Part shown: piece by piece, positions 18,797-32,268 of the stretch
How the letters are laid out: each line of letters starts with the position of its first letter
Position numbering within the stretch: the first letter of the stretch is position 1
Origin: Arsenophonus sp031446165
GTDB lineage: Bacteria > Pseudomonadota > Gammaproteobacteria > Enterobacterales > Enterobacteriaceae
NCBI GenBank assembly: GCA_031446165.1
Contig: CP132905.1
Coordinates: 1 to 64,000, forward strand
DNA length: 64,000 nt
Direction: 5' to 3'
Notes under the pieces: generated by a model
What the model was told of the DNA's origin: nothing
The model's input: the letters and a program-made list of their open reading frames with translations, nothing else
Database searches by the model: none
Made by a program: the position numbers and the translations under genes

Positions 18797-19621
18797 TTAT
18801 TTTTCAGAACGATGATGTATTATATATTTATCAGTACGTTTATTTCTTCTTGTTTTTTTTCCTTTTGTTTGCATACCCCATGGGGTTACAGGATGCTTTC
18901 CAAAATTACGACCTTCACCTCCGCCATGAGGATGATCTACTGGATTCATTGCTGTACCACGAACTCTAGGACGAATACCACGCCAACGATTGGCACCTGC
19001 TTTACCAAAAATACGCAACATATGTTCTACGTTACCAACTTCACCTAATGTAGCACGACAATTTGAAAATATTTTTCTCATTTCTCCAGAACGTAAACGA
19101 ACAGTCACATAATTATCTTCTCTTGCAATAATTTGCATATAAGCACCAGCCGCACGTGCTAACTGTCCACCTTTTCCTGGTTTTAATTCAACATTATGAA
19201 CAATTGAACCTATAGGAATATTACACATAGGCAAACTATTTCCTATTTTTATTGCTGCATTTAAACCTGATTCAATAACATCACCAATTTTTAAATTTTT
19301 TGGCGCCAAAATATAACGACGTTCTCCATCTTTATATAAAAGTAATGCAATATTTGCAGAACGATTTGGGTCGTATTCTATACGTTCCACAATACTTGTA
19401 ATTCCATCTTTTCTACGTTTAAAATCTATCAAACGATAATGTTGTTTATGACCACCACCAATATGACGTGTAGTAATACGTCCATTGTTATTACGTCCAC
19501 CTGTTTTTTTATTTTTTTGTAATAATGGAGAATAAGACTTACCTTTATATAATTCAGGGTTAATTACTTTAACTACATGGCGACGACCAGGAGATGTAGG
19601 TTTGCATTTAACAACGACCAT
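18797..19621 (-). CDS. rplB: 50S ribosomal protein L2
   Basis: L2 is needed for subunit joining and peptidyl transfer. The 274 residues include the conserved C-terminal RGTAMNPVDHPHGGGEGRNFG segment with the essential His and the SH3-like central domain. One residue longer than E. coli. It lies between rplW and rpsS. Confidence 0.98.
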   Translation of the reverse strand: MVVVKCKPTSPGRRHVVKVINPELYKGKSYSPLLQKNKKTGGRNNNGRITTRHIGGGHKQHYRLIDFKRRKDGITSIVERIEYDPNRSANIALLLYKDGERRYILAPKNLKIGDVIESGLNAAIKIGNSLPMCNIPIGSIVHNVELKPGKGGQLARAAGAYMQIIAREDNYVTVRLRSGEMRKIFSNCRATLGEVGNVEHMLRIFGKAGANRWRGIRPRVRGTAMNPVDHPHGGGEGRNFGKHPVTPWGMQTKGKKTRRNKRTDKYIIHHRSEK

Positions 19622-19638
19622 AAATTTTTTCCTCCTAC

Positions 19639-19959
19639 TTACTGAGCAGTGCCAATAAAGTCAATTTTTTGTCCTTTTTTCAAAGTAACATACGCCTTTT
19701 TCCAAGAGTTCCTGCGACCTCTTTTTTTTTGAGTATTGGCTTGCATTTTTCCTTTAACTGATTTTCCCTTAACTAATAAAGTATTTACATTTTTCACTTC
19801 AACTTCAAATATTTTATTTATTGCATATTTAATTTTTGATTTTGTAGCATCTTTAGCAACTTTAAGAACAATAGTATTATTTCTTTTTATTACAGTAGAA
19901 GCTTTTTCAGAAATATGCGGCGCACATAATGTTTTCAATAACAATTCTTCACGAGTCAT
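19639..19959 (-). CDS. rplW: 50S ribosomal protein L23
   Basis: L23 forms the tunnel-exit docking site for trigger factor and SRP. It has 106 residues; E. coli has 100. The APHISEKAST opening, the exposed loop and the C-terminal KKAYVTLKKGQKID strand are clear. The start overlaps the rplD stop by four bases (ATGA type). Confidence 0.97.
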   Translation of the reverse strand: MTREELLLKTLCAPHISEKASTVIKRNNTIVLKVAKDATKSKIKYAINKIFEVEVKNVNTLLVKGKSVKGKMQANTQKKRGRRNSWKKAYVTLKKGQKIDFIGTAQ

Positions 19960-20561
19960 GCCAGTATCTCTTCAGTTTTTTTCACTGCATCAACAGTTAT
20001 AATGATATTTTCAAAAGAAATTAAACTAACAGGATTAATATTTATTACATCACAAATATTTACTTTGTATAAATTACGAGCTGCTAAAAGCAAATTTTGA
20101 TCAAAAATATTCGTAATAATCAAAACATTATATAAGTTCATATCTTTTAATTTCTGCACTAATATTTTAGTTTTTGGTTCTGTTACTATGAATGTTTTTA
20201 CAACGATTAAACGATTTTGACGCAATAATTCAGAAAAAATACTTCTTAAAGCAGCTCGGTACATCTTTTTGTTTACTTTCTGACTATGATCCTGCGGTTT
20301 AGCAGCAAAAGCTATTGCACCAGAACGCCAAATTGGGCTTCTTATTGAACCAGCGCGCGCACGACCGGTACCTTTTTGACGCCATGGTTTTTTACCAGAA
20401 CCTGAAACCTCAGAACGATTCTTCTGTGATCTCGTACCTTGACGAGCACCAGCTAAATAAGCAACAATTACTTGATGAATCAGCGCTTCATTAAAATGAT
20501 GTCCGAAGATTTTTTCGGAAACAAGCAATGTGCTTTTTTCATCTTTTATTACCAATTCCAT
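19956..20561 (-). CDS. rplD: 50S ribosomal protein L4
   Basis: L4 lines the exit tunnel and, in E. coli, represses its own S10 operon by attenuation at the leader. The 201 residues match E. coli, with the tunnel loop GSGKKPWRQKGTGRARAGS intact. The C-terminal half is more diverged. Whether autoregulation persists cannot be decided here; the leader region upstream of rpsJ carries a tandem repeat rather than an obvious E. coli-like hairpin. Confidence 0.97.
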   Translation of the reverse strand: MELVIKDEKSTLLVSEKIFGHHFNEALIHQVIVAYLAGARQGTRSQKNRSEVSGSGKKPWRQKGTGRARAGSIRSPIWRSGAIAFAAKPQDHSQKVNKKMYRAALRSIFSELLRQNRLIVVKTFIVTEPKTKILVQKLKDMNLYNVLIITNIFDQNLLLAARNLYKVNICDVININPVSLISFENIIITVDAVKKTEEILA

Positions 20562-20578
20562 TAGTATTTCCTAAACAT

Positions 20579-21208
20579 TTATGATTTAATTGCTTTTTTT
20601 ACAATTACATTACTACCAGTAGCACCAGGGATACCACCTTTAACTAATAGCAGATTACGAGAAGAAACAATCCGTATTACAGGTAAACTTTGAATTGTTA
20701 CACGCTCATTACCTAATTGGCCTGCCATTTTTTTACCTTTAAACACTTTACCAGGAGTTTGATTTTGACCAATAGAACCAGGAACACGATGTGACAATGA
20801 ATTACCATGACTGGCATCCTGAGTATGAAAATTCCAACGTTTTACCGTTCCAGAAAAACCTTTTCCTTTTGAAATGCCAACAACATCCACTTTTTTTATA
20901 TCAGCAAAAAAATCAACAGTAATTGTTTGACCTAAAATAAAGTTTTTATTTTCATTTATTTTAAATTCACGTAACATTCTGCCAGCTTCAACACCAGATT
21001 TAACAAAATGTCCAATTTCAGGTTTTTTTAAACGACTAACTTTTTTACTACCTGTCGTCACCTGAATTGCATTATAGCCATCTTTATCTAAACTCTTAAT
21101 TTGAGTGACTCGATTATTTTCAATTTGTATAACAGTCACAGGTATAGAAAGACCGTTTTCACAAAAAATACGTGTCATCCCTATTTTTTTTCCGATTAAA
21201 CCAATCAT
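20579..21208 (-). CDS. rplC: 50S ribosomal protein L3
   Basis: L3 is an early assembly protein reaching toward the peptidyl-transferase centre. The 209 residues match E. coli, opening IGLIGKKIGMTRIFCENG with the extension GSIGQNQTPGKVFKGKKMAGQLGNE containing the Gln that is N5-methylated by PrmB in E. coli. It lies between rpsJ and rplD. Confidence 0.98.
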   Translation of the reverse strand: MIGLIGKKIGMTRIFCENGLSIPVTVIQIENNRVTQIKSLDKDGYNAIQVTTGSKKVSRLKKPEIGHFVKSGVEAGRMLREFKINENKNFILGQTITVDFFADIKKVDVVGISKGKGFSGTVKRWNFHTQDASHGNSLSHRVPGSIGQNQTPGKVFKGKKMAGQLGNERVTIQSLPVIRIVSSRNLLLVKGGIPGATGSNVIVKKAIKS

Positions 21209-21276
21209 TTGTTTTAACCTCTTATATTACCCCTTTTTTATGTACAACTTTTTTCAAGTGAAGCCATAAACTAATT

Positions 21277-21588
21277 TCAGCCTAAACTAATTTGTACATC
21301 TACACCTGCTGCTAAATCTAAACGCATCAAGGCATCAACTGTTTTTTCAGTCGGTTCTACTATGTCCACTAAACGTTTGTGAGTGCGAATTTCATATTGA
21401 TCACGTGCATCTTTATTAACATGAGGTGAAATAAGAACTGTAAACCGTTCTTTACGTGTAGGCAATGGGATGGGACCACGTACTTGAGCACCAGTTCTTT
21501 TGGCAGTTTCAACAATTTCAACAGTAGATTGATCAATTAAACGATGATCAAAAGCTTTTAATCTAATACGGATTCTTTGGTTCTGCAT
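21277..21588 (-). CDS. rpsJ: 30S ribosomal protein S10
   Basis: S10 belongs to the 30S head and doubles as NusE in antitermination. The 103 residues match E. coli, with IRIRLKAFDHRLIDQS, GPIPLPTRKERFTVL and SPHVNKDARDQYEIRTHKR. It is the first gene of the S10-spc-alpha cluster. boxA sequences in the rRNA operon of this window are the expected targets of the NusB-NusE pair. Confidence 0.98.
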   Translation of the reverse strand: MQNQRIRIRLKAFDHRLIDQSTVEIVETAKRTGAQVRGPIPLPTRKERFTVLISPHVNKDARDQYEIRTHKRLVDIVEPTEKTVDALMRLDLAAGVDVQISLG

Positions 21589-21624
21589 AAGACCAGAACT
21601 CCAACTATTTAAAAATATAAAATT

Positions 21625-21662
21625 ATTCCTATTAACTAGTCAAATTCCTATTAACTAGTCAA
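21625..21662. repeat. Perfect 19-bp tandem duplication in the S10 leader
   Basis: Two identical 19-base copies, 21625-21643 and 21644-21662, each containing the palindrome ACTAGT. They lie about 37 bases upstream of rpsJ, between the candidate -10 at 21687-21692 and the start codon, and so within the predicted 5' leader. This may be chance slippage or a duplicated leader element. Confidence 0.85.
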
Positions 21663-21686
21663 TAGGGAGGAAGTAGAATTATTACT

Positions 21687-21692
21687 ATTATA
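21687..21692 (-). promoter_or_regulatory. Candidate -10 element of the S10 operon
   Basis: A perfect TATAAT on the minus strand about 100 bases upstream of rpsJ. No good TTGACA match lies 16-18 bases upstream, and such hexamers are frequent by chance at this base composition, so the call rests mainly on position. Confidence 0.35.
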
Positions 21693-22742
21693 ACCTATTT
21701 AAAAAAATTGAGGTTATTAAAATGCAGTTTTTACTGCTGTAGATAATTTATACAGATTTTAAAAAAATGCTTTTAAAAACAAAAAACAAAATCATTATAC
21801 GTAATTATAAATTAAGAGCAAGTTATAGATTTTAAATCAAATGGCATTATTTACCAAAAAATTATATAAAAATCTTAATAAATTTTACAAATTTATTTTT
21901 ATAGAAGTTTTTTAAAACTTTAAAAATAAATTACATAAAAATTAAAGTCATAACATTTTTATTCTTATAAAAATTCATTTTCTTATGAAAGAAGAATATA
22001 AAAATATTTATATATCAATTTTTATTATTAATAAATAAATTATGAAAATTTATTTAGTAGCGATAACAAGCAAAAATAATTATAAAATCTTACAAATAAC
22101 TAATACGTTATATATCAAACAAAAAAAATTTATCTATATTACTAGATAATATACTATTACCAGAGTTGTTATGTAACGAGTTTTTTAAAAATACCTTTTT
22201 TAAAAAACCTTGAATATAATATATTAGCTTTAAAAAAATATTTATTTTTATAATATTATATTATAATATACTGTTGTTTTTAAGAATTACATCATAATTT
22301 TTAATAAAATATTTTCCATAACTAAAAGTTTTTAATTTATTATTTCTTATCATCTATGATCATGATCACATCGTATTCTTAATTCTTAACAAAAAATATA
22401 TTTAGCAATATTAATATCTTCATATAACATAAAAATATTGTTTATATTTATAATTTTATTATCATTAAGCATTTTTTTTATTAGTACAAAATTTAATAAT
22501 TTTTATTACAACTATATTTTTTATATGAAAATAATTTCATGCTTAAAAATATTAAAAAATCAATAAAAAATGTATGAATGTTAATAATATTTTTATGAAA
22601 ATTTATGAATATTATAAAAATTTTTACAAAACTTAACTTACATACATAAAACAATTTTTTTTGAAATTTATAAAAACGCTATTAAAAATAAATTTTATAT
22701 ATAAAACATTATAAATGTCTTTATAATAAATAAAAAATTTTA

Positions 22743-22817
22743 TGCTGATAGGTAGATTCGAACCACCGACCTCATCCTTACCAAGGATGTGCTCTACCCT
22801 TATTGAGCTATATCAGC
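22743..22817 (-). tRNA. thrT: tRNA-Thr (GGT)
   Basis: A full cloverleaf: 7-bp acceptor GCTGATA/TATCAGC, anticodon arm CATCC-TTGGTAA-GGATG with anticodon GGT, and T-arm with GGTTCGAATC. The D-loop is 10 bases, two longer than in E. coli thrT. The 3' CCA is not encoded. In E. coli thrT, glyT and tyrU also lie between coaA and tufB, so this is a conserved cluster that has lost thrU and tufB. Confidence 0.93.
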
Positions 22818-22847
22818 AAATATATTTTTATGAATCACTTTTCTAAG

Positions 22848-22919
22848 AGCGGGTAGCGGGAATCGAACCCGCATTATCAACTTGGAAGGCTGAAATAATA
22901 ACCATTATACGATACCCGC
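22848..22919 (-). tRNA. glyT: tRNA-Gly (TCC)
   Basis: Cloverleaf with acceptor GCGGGTA/TACCCGC, anticodon loop CTTCCAA (anticodon TCC) and T-arm GCGGGTTCGATTCCCGC. It is nearly identical to E. coli glyT. One G-U pair occurs in the anticodon stem. The 3' CCA is not encoded. It lies 30 bases upstream of tRNA-Thr in the same transcript. Confidence 0.95.
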
Positions 22920-22960
22920 AAAAATAAATTTTGCCTTTATTTTGTATTAATTTTTTATAT

Positions 22961-23034
22961 TAATTTACTATTGATTAATAATTTTTATAAAAATTATTAA
23001 TAATTTACTATTGATTAATAATTTTTATAAAAAT
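22961..23034. repeat. Direct repeat, two 34-bp copies with period 40
   Basis: Identical 34-base A/T-only segments at 22961-22994 and 23001-23034, separated by 6 bases, lie between the tRNA-Gly and tRNA-Tyr genes. Two copies only, with no further units nearby, so this is a local duplication and not an array. Confidence 0.85.
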
Positions 23035-23135
23035 ACTTGTTTTTTATAAATATTTTATAAATCAATAATTTATTTTTAGTACTATTATATATTTTTACCT
23101 AAATAATTGTTAAAAAAATTAAAATCAAGCTATGA

Positions 23136-23217
23136 TGGTGGGAGAAGGATTCGAACCTTCGAAGTCTATGACGACAGATTTACAGTCTGCTCCCTTTAAC
23201 CACTCGGGAATCCCACC
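23136..23217 (-). tRNA. tyrU: tRNA-Tyr (GTA)
   Basis: A class II tRNA with acceptor GGTGGGA/TCCCACC, D-arm, anticodon arm CAGACTGTAAATCTG with anticodon GTA, a long variable arm and T-arm GAAGGTTCGAATCCTTC. It is 82 bases long without an encoded CCA. It is the promoter-proximal gene of the Tyr-Gly-Thr cluster. Confidence 0.95.
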
Positions 23218-23644
23218 ATTTGATATTTAATTTTACAGAAAACTTATATATAACTAAGATTTATAAAAAACTTAAAAATAATATTTTTTATATATCATAA
23301 ATAACAATATTAATTTTTATGTATTTTAATTAGAAAAATCATAATTTGCAATAAAAATAATAAAAAATTTTTTTTATATTTTGTAATATGTTTTATTTTT
23401 ATTTAGGATAAATTTTCATTTACAAACAGTTTAACAATTCATGATGTTACTTTTTATTTTTAACAAGTAAAATACTTTTTATTATTTTATAAAAAATGTT
23501 TAATAACAAAAACTAATATTAAATTACATATTATTAAATTAACAAAAATAACACAAATAAATTCAAAATGCAAAAATTCTTAAAAATTTCTTTATGATTC
23601 ACAAATAATTATAAACACTCTTTACTAATAAAATGTATTAACTT
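23218..23644. other. A+T-rich spacer between tRNA-Tyr and coaA
   Basis: Divergent spacer of about 430 bases that must hold the promoters of the tRNA cluster (minus) and coaA (plus). I see no convincing -35/-10 pair, no coding frame and no strong hairpin. Confidence 0.5.
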
Positions 23645-24616
23645 ATGAAACAAAAAAAAAATTATTTAATAGAAACTTACTTAGAATTTAATCCTGAAAA
23701 TTGGAAGATATTTTGTAAAACTCTCCCAATACAGATTTCAAACAAAAAAAAAGAATTACTAAAGTTTCCAGGAAAAAATCATAAAATTCAAAAGAAAGAA
23801 ATCAATAAAGTTTATATTCCTATTACAGAACTACTTAATTTTTATATAAGTTTAAATTCACATCACAACAATTTTTTAAAAAAAACATCATATAATACCA
23901 CTAATATGACTAAAATACCTTATGTTATTGGCATAGTAGGAAGTGTTGCAGTTGGAAAAAGTACAACTGCTCATTTATTAAAAAAATTGTTAAGCAGTGA
24001 CCCTTTGCATCATAGAGTTGAACTTATAACAACAGATAGTTTTTTATATCCGAATAAAACTTTACAGGATAAAGGAATAATGCATAAAAAGGGGTTTCCC
24101 CAATCTTATGATATGTATAATTTAATAAAATTTATATCTGAAATAAAATCAGGAATCAAAAAAGTTACTGCTCCAATATATTCACATTTTGTTTATGACA
24201 TTATTCCAAATAAAAAAAAAATAATCCATAGACCAGATATACTTATTGTAGAAGGTTTAAATATTTTACAAAATAACACTGACTGCCAAAATACATCACA
24301 TCATCTTTTAGTTTCAGATTTTCTTGATTTTTCAATTTATATTGATGCTCCAGAAAATTTATTAAAAAATTGGTATATAAAGAGATTTTTAAAATTTTGC
24401 CAAAAAGCATTTTCTAATTCAAAATCTTATTTTTATAATTATTCAAAATTAAATAAAACAGAAATAATAAAAATAGCTCAAGCAATATGGGAAGAAATTA
24501 ATAAAATTAATTTAGAAAAAAATATTATACCAACAAAAGAAAAAGCAAAATTAATTATAACTAAAAGCTATAATCATTCAATTATAAAAATACAATTAAA
24601 AAATAATTTTATATAA
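23645..24616 (+). CDS. coaA: Pantothenate kinase, type I
   Basis: CoaA phosphorylates pantothenate with ATP, the first and regulated step of coenzyme A synthesis. It has 323 residues; E. coli has 316. The P-loop GSVAVGKST lies near residue 101, followed by ELITTDSFLYPN with the catalytic Asp, KKGFPQSYDM and the DILIVEGLNIL strand. The first 85 residues and the C-terminus are Lys/Asn-rich and more diverged. It is convergent with birA, 13 bases apart, in the E. coli coaA-birA-murB order. Confidence 0.96.
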   Translation: MKQKKNYLIETYLEFNPENWKIFCKTLPIQISNKKKELLKFPGKNHKIQKKEINKVYIPITELLNFYISLNSHHNNFLKKTSYNTTNMTKIPYVIGIVGSVAVGKSTTAHLLKKLLSSDPLHHRVELITTDSFLYPNKTLQDKGIMHKKGFPQSYDMYNLIKFISEIKSGIKKVTAPIYSHFVYDIIPNKKKIIHRPDILIVEGLNILQNNTDCQNTSHHLLVSDFLDFSIYIDAPENLLKNWYIKRFLKFCQKAFSNSKSYFYNYSKLNKTEIIKIAQAIWEEINKINLEKNIIPTKEKAKLIITKSYNHSIIKIQLKNNFI

Positions 24617-24629
24617 TTAATGTTTTTTC

Positions 24630-25604
24630 TTAAAAAATTTTATTATCCGAACGTAAAGAAATAATTTCACCGAAATAAGGAGAAACTTTACCATTTTGCT
24701 TTAATAAAAGAGCGCCATTCTGATTAACCCCTTTTACAATACCAACAATCTCATCACGATTACCAATTCTTAATTTTACTCTTTTATCTAAAAAATTATC
24801 TAAAGCTAACCAACGTTCAACAAAAGGGATAAAACCATATTTTTCAAAAATTAATAATTCATGACGCAAAACCATAATAAGTTTACCAGCAATTATATTT
24901 TTTTCTATCGTGTTTCCTGATCGCTCAAGATTAATCCAATTTTGATTAATTTTTTTTGCATGAATACTACTCATTGAAATATTTATTCCAACACCAATAA
25001 TAATATCTACCATATATCCAATTTTGCTTTTCATTTCAATTAAAATTCCAGCAAGTTTTTTTTCATTTAGATAGAGATCATTAGGCCATTTTACTTTTAT
25101 ATTACTACCAATCAATTGATTAAGAGTTTCCGCTATTACGACAGCAACTACTAAACTTAATCCTATTACAGAAGTATTGGTATCTTCTAGATACCAATAT
25201 AAAGATAAATAGAGATTACATCCAAAAGGAGAAATCCAATTTCGACCATAGCGCCCTCTGCCAGCTATTTGATATTCCGCCAAACAAGCATCACCAGATT
25301 TTAATTGATCAACATAATCTAATAAATATTGATTAGTAGAAGAAAGAACAGATTTTACAAAAATTTTACCTTGCTTAACCAGACTATAAATTTTATTATA
25401 GTCTAATAAATCTATTTTTTTATTAATTTGATAAAAATTATTATTAATAATATTTACTTCAACACCTAATTTACGTAACACATCTATATGTTTATTAAAA
25501 TCAACAAATGTAATACCAAATAATCGAATTAAATTATCACCTAAATGGATACTACCATCAGCAAGTATTTTAATAAGTTTTAAAGAAATATCCAAATCTT
25601 TCAT
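24630..25604 (-). CDS. birA: Biotin-protein ligase with N-terminal repressor domain
   Basis: BirA activates biotin to biotinyl-AMP and attaches it to the biotin carrier of acetyl-CoA carboxylase. In E. coli it also represses the bio operon. The ligase motif GRGRYGRNW near residue 115 and KWPNDLYLNEKKLAGILIE are intact. The N-terminal 60 residues keep a winged-helix-like segment (LKILADGSIHLGDNLIRLFG) that many reduced symbionts delete. Length 324, full size. The start overlaps the murB stop (TAATG), giving translational coupling. Confidence 0.95.
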   Translation of the reverse strand: MKDLDISLKLIKILADGSIHLGDNLIRLFGITFVDFNKHIDVLRKLGVEVNIINNNFYQINKKIDLLDYNKIYSLVKQGKIFVKSVLSSTNQYLLDYVDQLKSGDACLAEYQIAGRGRYGRNWISPFGCNLYLSLYWYLEDTNTSVIGLSLVVAVVIAETLNQLIGSNIKVKWPNDLYLNEKKLAGILIEMKSKIGYMVDIIIGVGINISMSSIHAKKINQNWINLERSGNTIEKNIIAGKLIMVLRHELLIFEKYGFIPFVERWLALDNFLDKRVKLRIGNRDEIVGIVKGVNQNGALLLKQNGKVSPYFGEIISLRSDNKIF

Positions 25605-26647
25605 TAAAGAATATCCATAGGATTTATTTGACCATATTCATCAATAAAATGAACTTCAGGTTCTAAAATAACATCAAATTTTTTCATAACTTTTTTATGT
25701 ATATAACTAGCTAGTTTTATAATATCTTTCCCAATGGCATTATTTTTATTAACTAAAACTACAGCTTGATGCATATCTACTGCTGCACCACCACATTGAT
25801 AACCCTTAAGATTACATTGCTCAATAAGCCATCCTGCAGAAAGTTTTACTTTACCATCTTCTAATTGAAGATATGTAGGACATTGAGGATAAAGAATTTT
25901 AATTCTATTTGCAATTATTTGCGAAACAACTGGATTTTTAAAGAAACTACCAGCATTTCCCATTATAAATGGATCAGGTAATTTATGTTTTCTAATATTA
26001 CAAACTATATGAAATATACTTTCTGGTGTAATTTTTTTTATTTTTAATGAAACTAATTCACCGTATGTTAACATTGGTTTCCATAATTTTTTAAGTTTTA
26101 ATCCTACGGAAATTACCGCGAAATCTTTATAAGATTTATACTGTAAAATACTATTTCTATAACTAAATTGACATTCACTAACATTTAAACAATATTGTTT
26201 TTTATTATTCAAATCAACTATATTTACATAATGACAGACATCTTTAAATTCAATACCATAAGCCCCAATATTTTGTATAGGTGCAGCACCTACAGATCCA
26301 GGAATTAAAGCAAGATTTTCTAATCCGTAAATACCACGCTTAATAAGTTCCTTAATTAATTCATGCCAGTTATTACCGGCTCCTACATGTATAAACCAAT
26401 TTTGAGATGACTCAGTTATATCTAATGCAGTAATTTTATTGAAAATTACTGCACCTTGAAAATCTTTTACAAAAAGAACATTACTTCCTTCTCCCAATAA
26501 TAAAACGGGCCATCCCTTCAATTTTGCACTTTCCCATAAAAATAATAATTCTTCTATTGAAGAAGCTGAATATATTCCTTTAGCTTTCACATCAAGATTA
26601 AAAGTATTGTATATTCTTTTGTAGTTATTATAAATTTGATTATACAT
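25604..26647 (-). CDS. murB: UDP-N-acetylenolpyruvoylglucosamine reductase
   Basis: MurB reduces the enolpyruvyl group with NADPH and FAD to give UDP-MurNAc, the committed peptidoglycan precursor. The FAD-binding motif LLGEGSNVLF, GLENLALIPGSVGAAPIQNIGAYG, YRNS with the catalytic Arg, NAGSFFKNP with the catalytic Ser, and LEPEVHFI with the catalytic Glu near the C-terminus are all present. The 347 residues are normal. With glmS, glmU and asd in this window, it supports a working cell-wall pathway. Confidence 0.96.
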   Translation of the reverse strand: MYNQIYNNYKRIYNTFNLDVKAKGIYSASSIEELLFLWESAKLKGWPVLLLGEGSNVLFVKDFQGAVIFNKITALDITESSQNWFIHVGAGNNWHELIKELIKRGIYGLENLALIPGSVGAAPIQNIGAYGIEFKDVCHYVNIVDLNNKKQYCLNVSECQFSYRNSILQYKSYKDFAVISVGLKLKKLWKPMLTYGELVSLKIKKITPESIFHIVCNIRKHKLPDPFIMGNAGSFFKNPVVSQIIANRIKILYPQCPTYLQLEDGKVKLSAGWLIEQCNLKGYQCGGAAVDMHQAVVLVNKNNAIGKDIIKLASYIHKKVMKKFDVILEPEVHFIDEYGQINPMDIL

Positions 26648-26769
26648 ATATATAACACTCTATATATCTACATTGTTATTTTTACATATTTTAAAAATTC
26701 ATAAAAATATAGAAAAGCACGCTTTGGCAAACAATCTTTACAAAAATAAAGATAGCAAAAAAAACATTC

Positions 26770-26803
26770 AAAAAGCCACTCATTTTCAAATGAGTGGCTT
26801 TTT
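26770..26803 (-). terminator. Intrinsic terminator after the rRNA operon
   Basis: A perfect 11-bp stem GCCACTCATTT/AAATGAGTGGC (26775-26785 with 26788-26798), flanked by A5 and T5 that extend the pairing, lies 16 bases past the 3' end of 5S rRNA. On the minus strand the stem is followed by a T run. It would separate the rRNA operon from murB. The plus-strand T-rich tail is equally good, so it may work in both directions. Confidence 0.88.
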
Positions 26804-26818
26804 ATTTTTTAACAAAAA

Positions 26819-26936
26819 GTCTGACAGTTCCCTACTCTCACATGGGGAAACCCCACACTACCATCGGCACTACGGCATTTCACTTCTGAGTTCGGAATGG
26901 GATCAGGTGGGACCACCGCGCTAAAACTGCCAAACA
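26819..26936 (-). rRNA. rrf: 5S ribosomal RNA
   Basis: About 118 bases matching the enterobacterial 5S sequence, including GCGCGGTGGTCCCACCTGA, CCGAACTCAGAAGTGAAA and GATGGTAGTGTGGGG segments. The terminal helix pairs TTTGGCAGTT with AACTGTCAGA. It is the last gene of the rRNA operon. End points are good to a few bases. Confidence 0.95.
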
Positions 26937-27020
26937 AGTTTTTTACATATTTATTTTCATACTATTTTTGTTTTTTAAAAATAAAACAAACTAATTTTTT
27001 GAAACACCTTTGGTGTTATG

Positions 27021-30014
<2,994 letters not shown>

Positions 30015-30148
30015 TTCACAACCCAAAGATGTTTTATACTTAATTTAAAATAAAAATAAAATAAAAAAATAATCCACAATATTTTATGAAAAATTTATAT
30101 TTAAAGCATCAAAGCATTATATTTAATTAGTTAGCTTTTTTTTCAAAT

Positions 30149-30160
30149 TGTTAAAGAGCT
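30149..30160 (-). promoter_or_regulatory. boxA antitermination site in the 16S-23S spacer
   Basis: AGCTCTTTAACA on the minus strand matches the enterobacterial boxA (TGCTCTTTAACA) except for the first base. It lies in the spacer about 135 bases upstream of 23S, where E. coli has its second boxA for NusB-S10 binding. The 310-base spacer between tRNA-Ala and 23S holds nothing else recognisable. Confidence 0.8.
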
Positions 30161-30325
30161 ATAAGTGTTTTTAAAAATATTTTTAGTAATTTTTTTAAAA
30201 ATTTTAAAAAGTTACTAAAAAACTATAAAAACCTAAAATATCACAGTATTATTACAAGTATATTAAAATGTAACAGTAATATATTTATTATATATTTATT
30301 TTATTATGAATGAAAATGTTTTTTG

Positions 30326-30398
30326 TGGAGCCAAGCGGGATCGAACCGCTGACCTCCTGCGTGCAAAGCAGGTGCTCTACCAGCTGAGCTATAGCCCC
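30326..30398 (-). tRNA. alaT: tRNA-Ala (TGC)
   Basis: Cloverleaf with acceptor GGGGCTA/TGGCTCC, anticodon arm CCTGCTTTGCACGCAGG with anticodon TGC, and T-arm AGCGGTTCGATCCCGCT. It is the second tRNA of the rRNA spacer, following tRNA-Ile as in E. coli rrnA, rrnD and rrnH. The 3' CCA is not encoded. Confidence 0.96.
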
Positions 30399-30481
30399 CT
30401 CTTTAATGTAATTTTATCATTACAACTTTATCGCTTTTGGTTTAGCTTTTAGTTTTGGTTTAATTAAGCTTTTGGTTTAAA

Positions 30482-30555
30482 TAGGCCTGAGTGGACTTGA
30501 ACCACCGACCTCACCCTTATCAGGGGTGTGCTCTAACCACCTGAGCTACAAGCCT
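30482..30555 (-). tRNA. ileT: tRNA-Ile (GAT)
   Basis: Cloverleaf with acceptor AGGCTTG/CAGGCCT, anticodon arm CCCCTGATAAGGG with anticodon GAT, and T-arm GGTGGTTCAAGTCCACT. It is nearly identical to E. coli ileT and is the first tRNA after 16S. The 3' CCA is not encoded. Confidence 0.96.
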
Positions 30556-30568
30556 AATGATATTTAAT

Positions 30569-30591
30569 ATCAGACAATCTGTGTGGGCACC
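30569..30591 (-). other. Pre-16S processing stem, 3' arm
   Basis: These 23 bases are the exact reverse complement of 32241-32263 on the other side of 16S rRNA. The pair would close a 23-bp helix around the 16S precursor, the RNase III substrate known from E. coli; much of the sequence (GTGTGGGCAC) is even shared with E. coli. Confidence 0.85.
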
Positions 30592-30614
30592 TTTACAATT
30601 TCATCTATAATATA

Positions 30615-32166
<1,552 letters not shown>

Positions 32167-32240
32167 AAAGTTTGATGCTTAAAAAATGTCAAAATTTTTA
32201 AAAATTGTATTTTTTAAGACTTTATTTTGATGTTTTTGTT

Positions 32241-32263
32241 GGTGCCCACACAGATTGTCTGAT
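32241..32263 (-). other. Pre-16S processing stem, 5' arm
   Basis: Leader-side arm of the perfect 23-bp inverted repeat that brackets 16S rRNA; the partner is 30569-30591. It lies 6 bases downstream of the leader boxA, the same arrangement as in E. coli rRNA operons. Confidence 0.85.
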
Positions 32264-32268
32264 CAAAT

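Larger units (their letters stand above)
21589..22742. other. S10 operon leader/promoter region and A+T-rich spacer
   Basis: About 1.15 kb separate rpsJ from tRNA-Thr, both on the minus strand. The rpsJ-proximal part must hold the S10 leader and promoter: a TATAAT lies at 21687-21692 on the minus strand and a duplicated 19-mer at 21625-21662. The remainder is A/T-only sequence with no coding frame. An A/T-only 8-bp hairpin at 22708-22727 follows tRNA-Thr and could weakly end the tRNA transcript. Confidence 0.55.

Noticed and set aside
18775..19048. Overlapping plus-strand frames opposite rplB
   Set aside because: Antisense shadows of a well-identified ribosomal protein gene.
22961..23034. 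Possible CRISPR-like repeat
   Set aside because: Only two copies, a 6-base gap, an A/T-only sequence and no cas genes; it is a local duplication.
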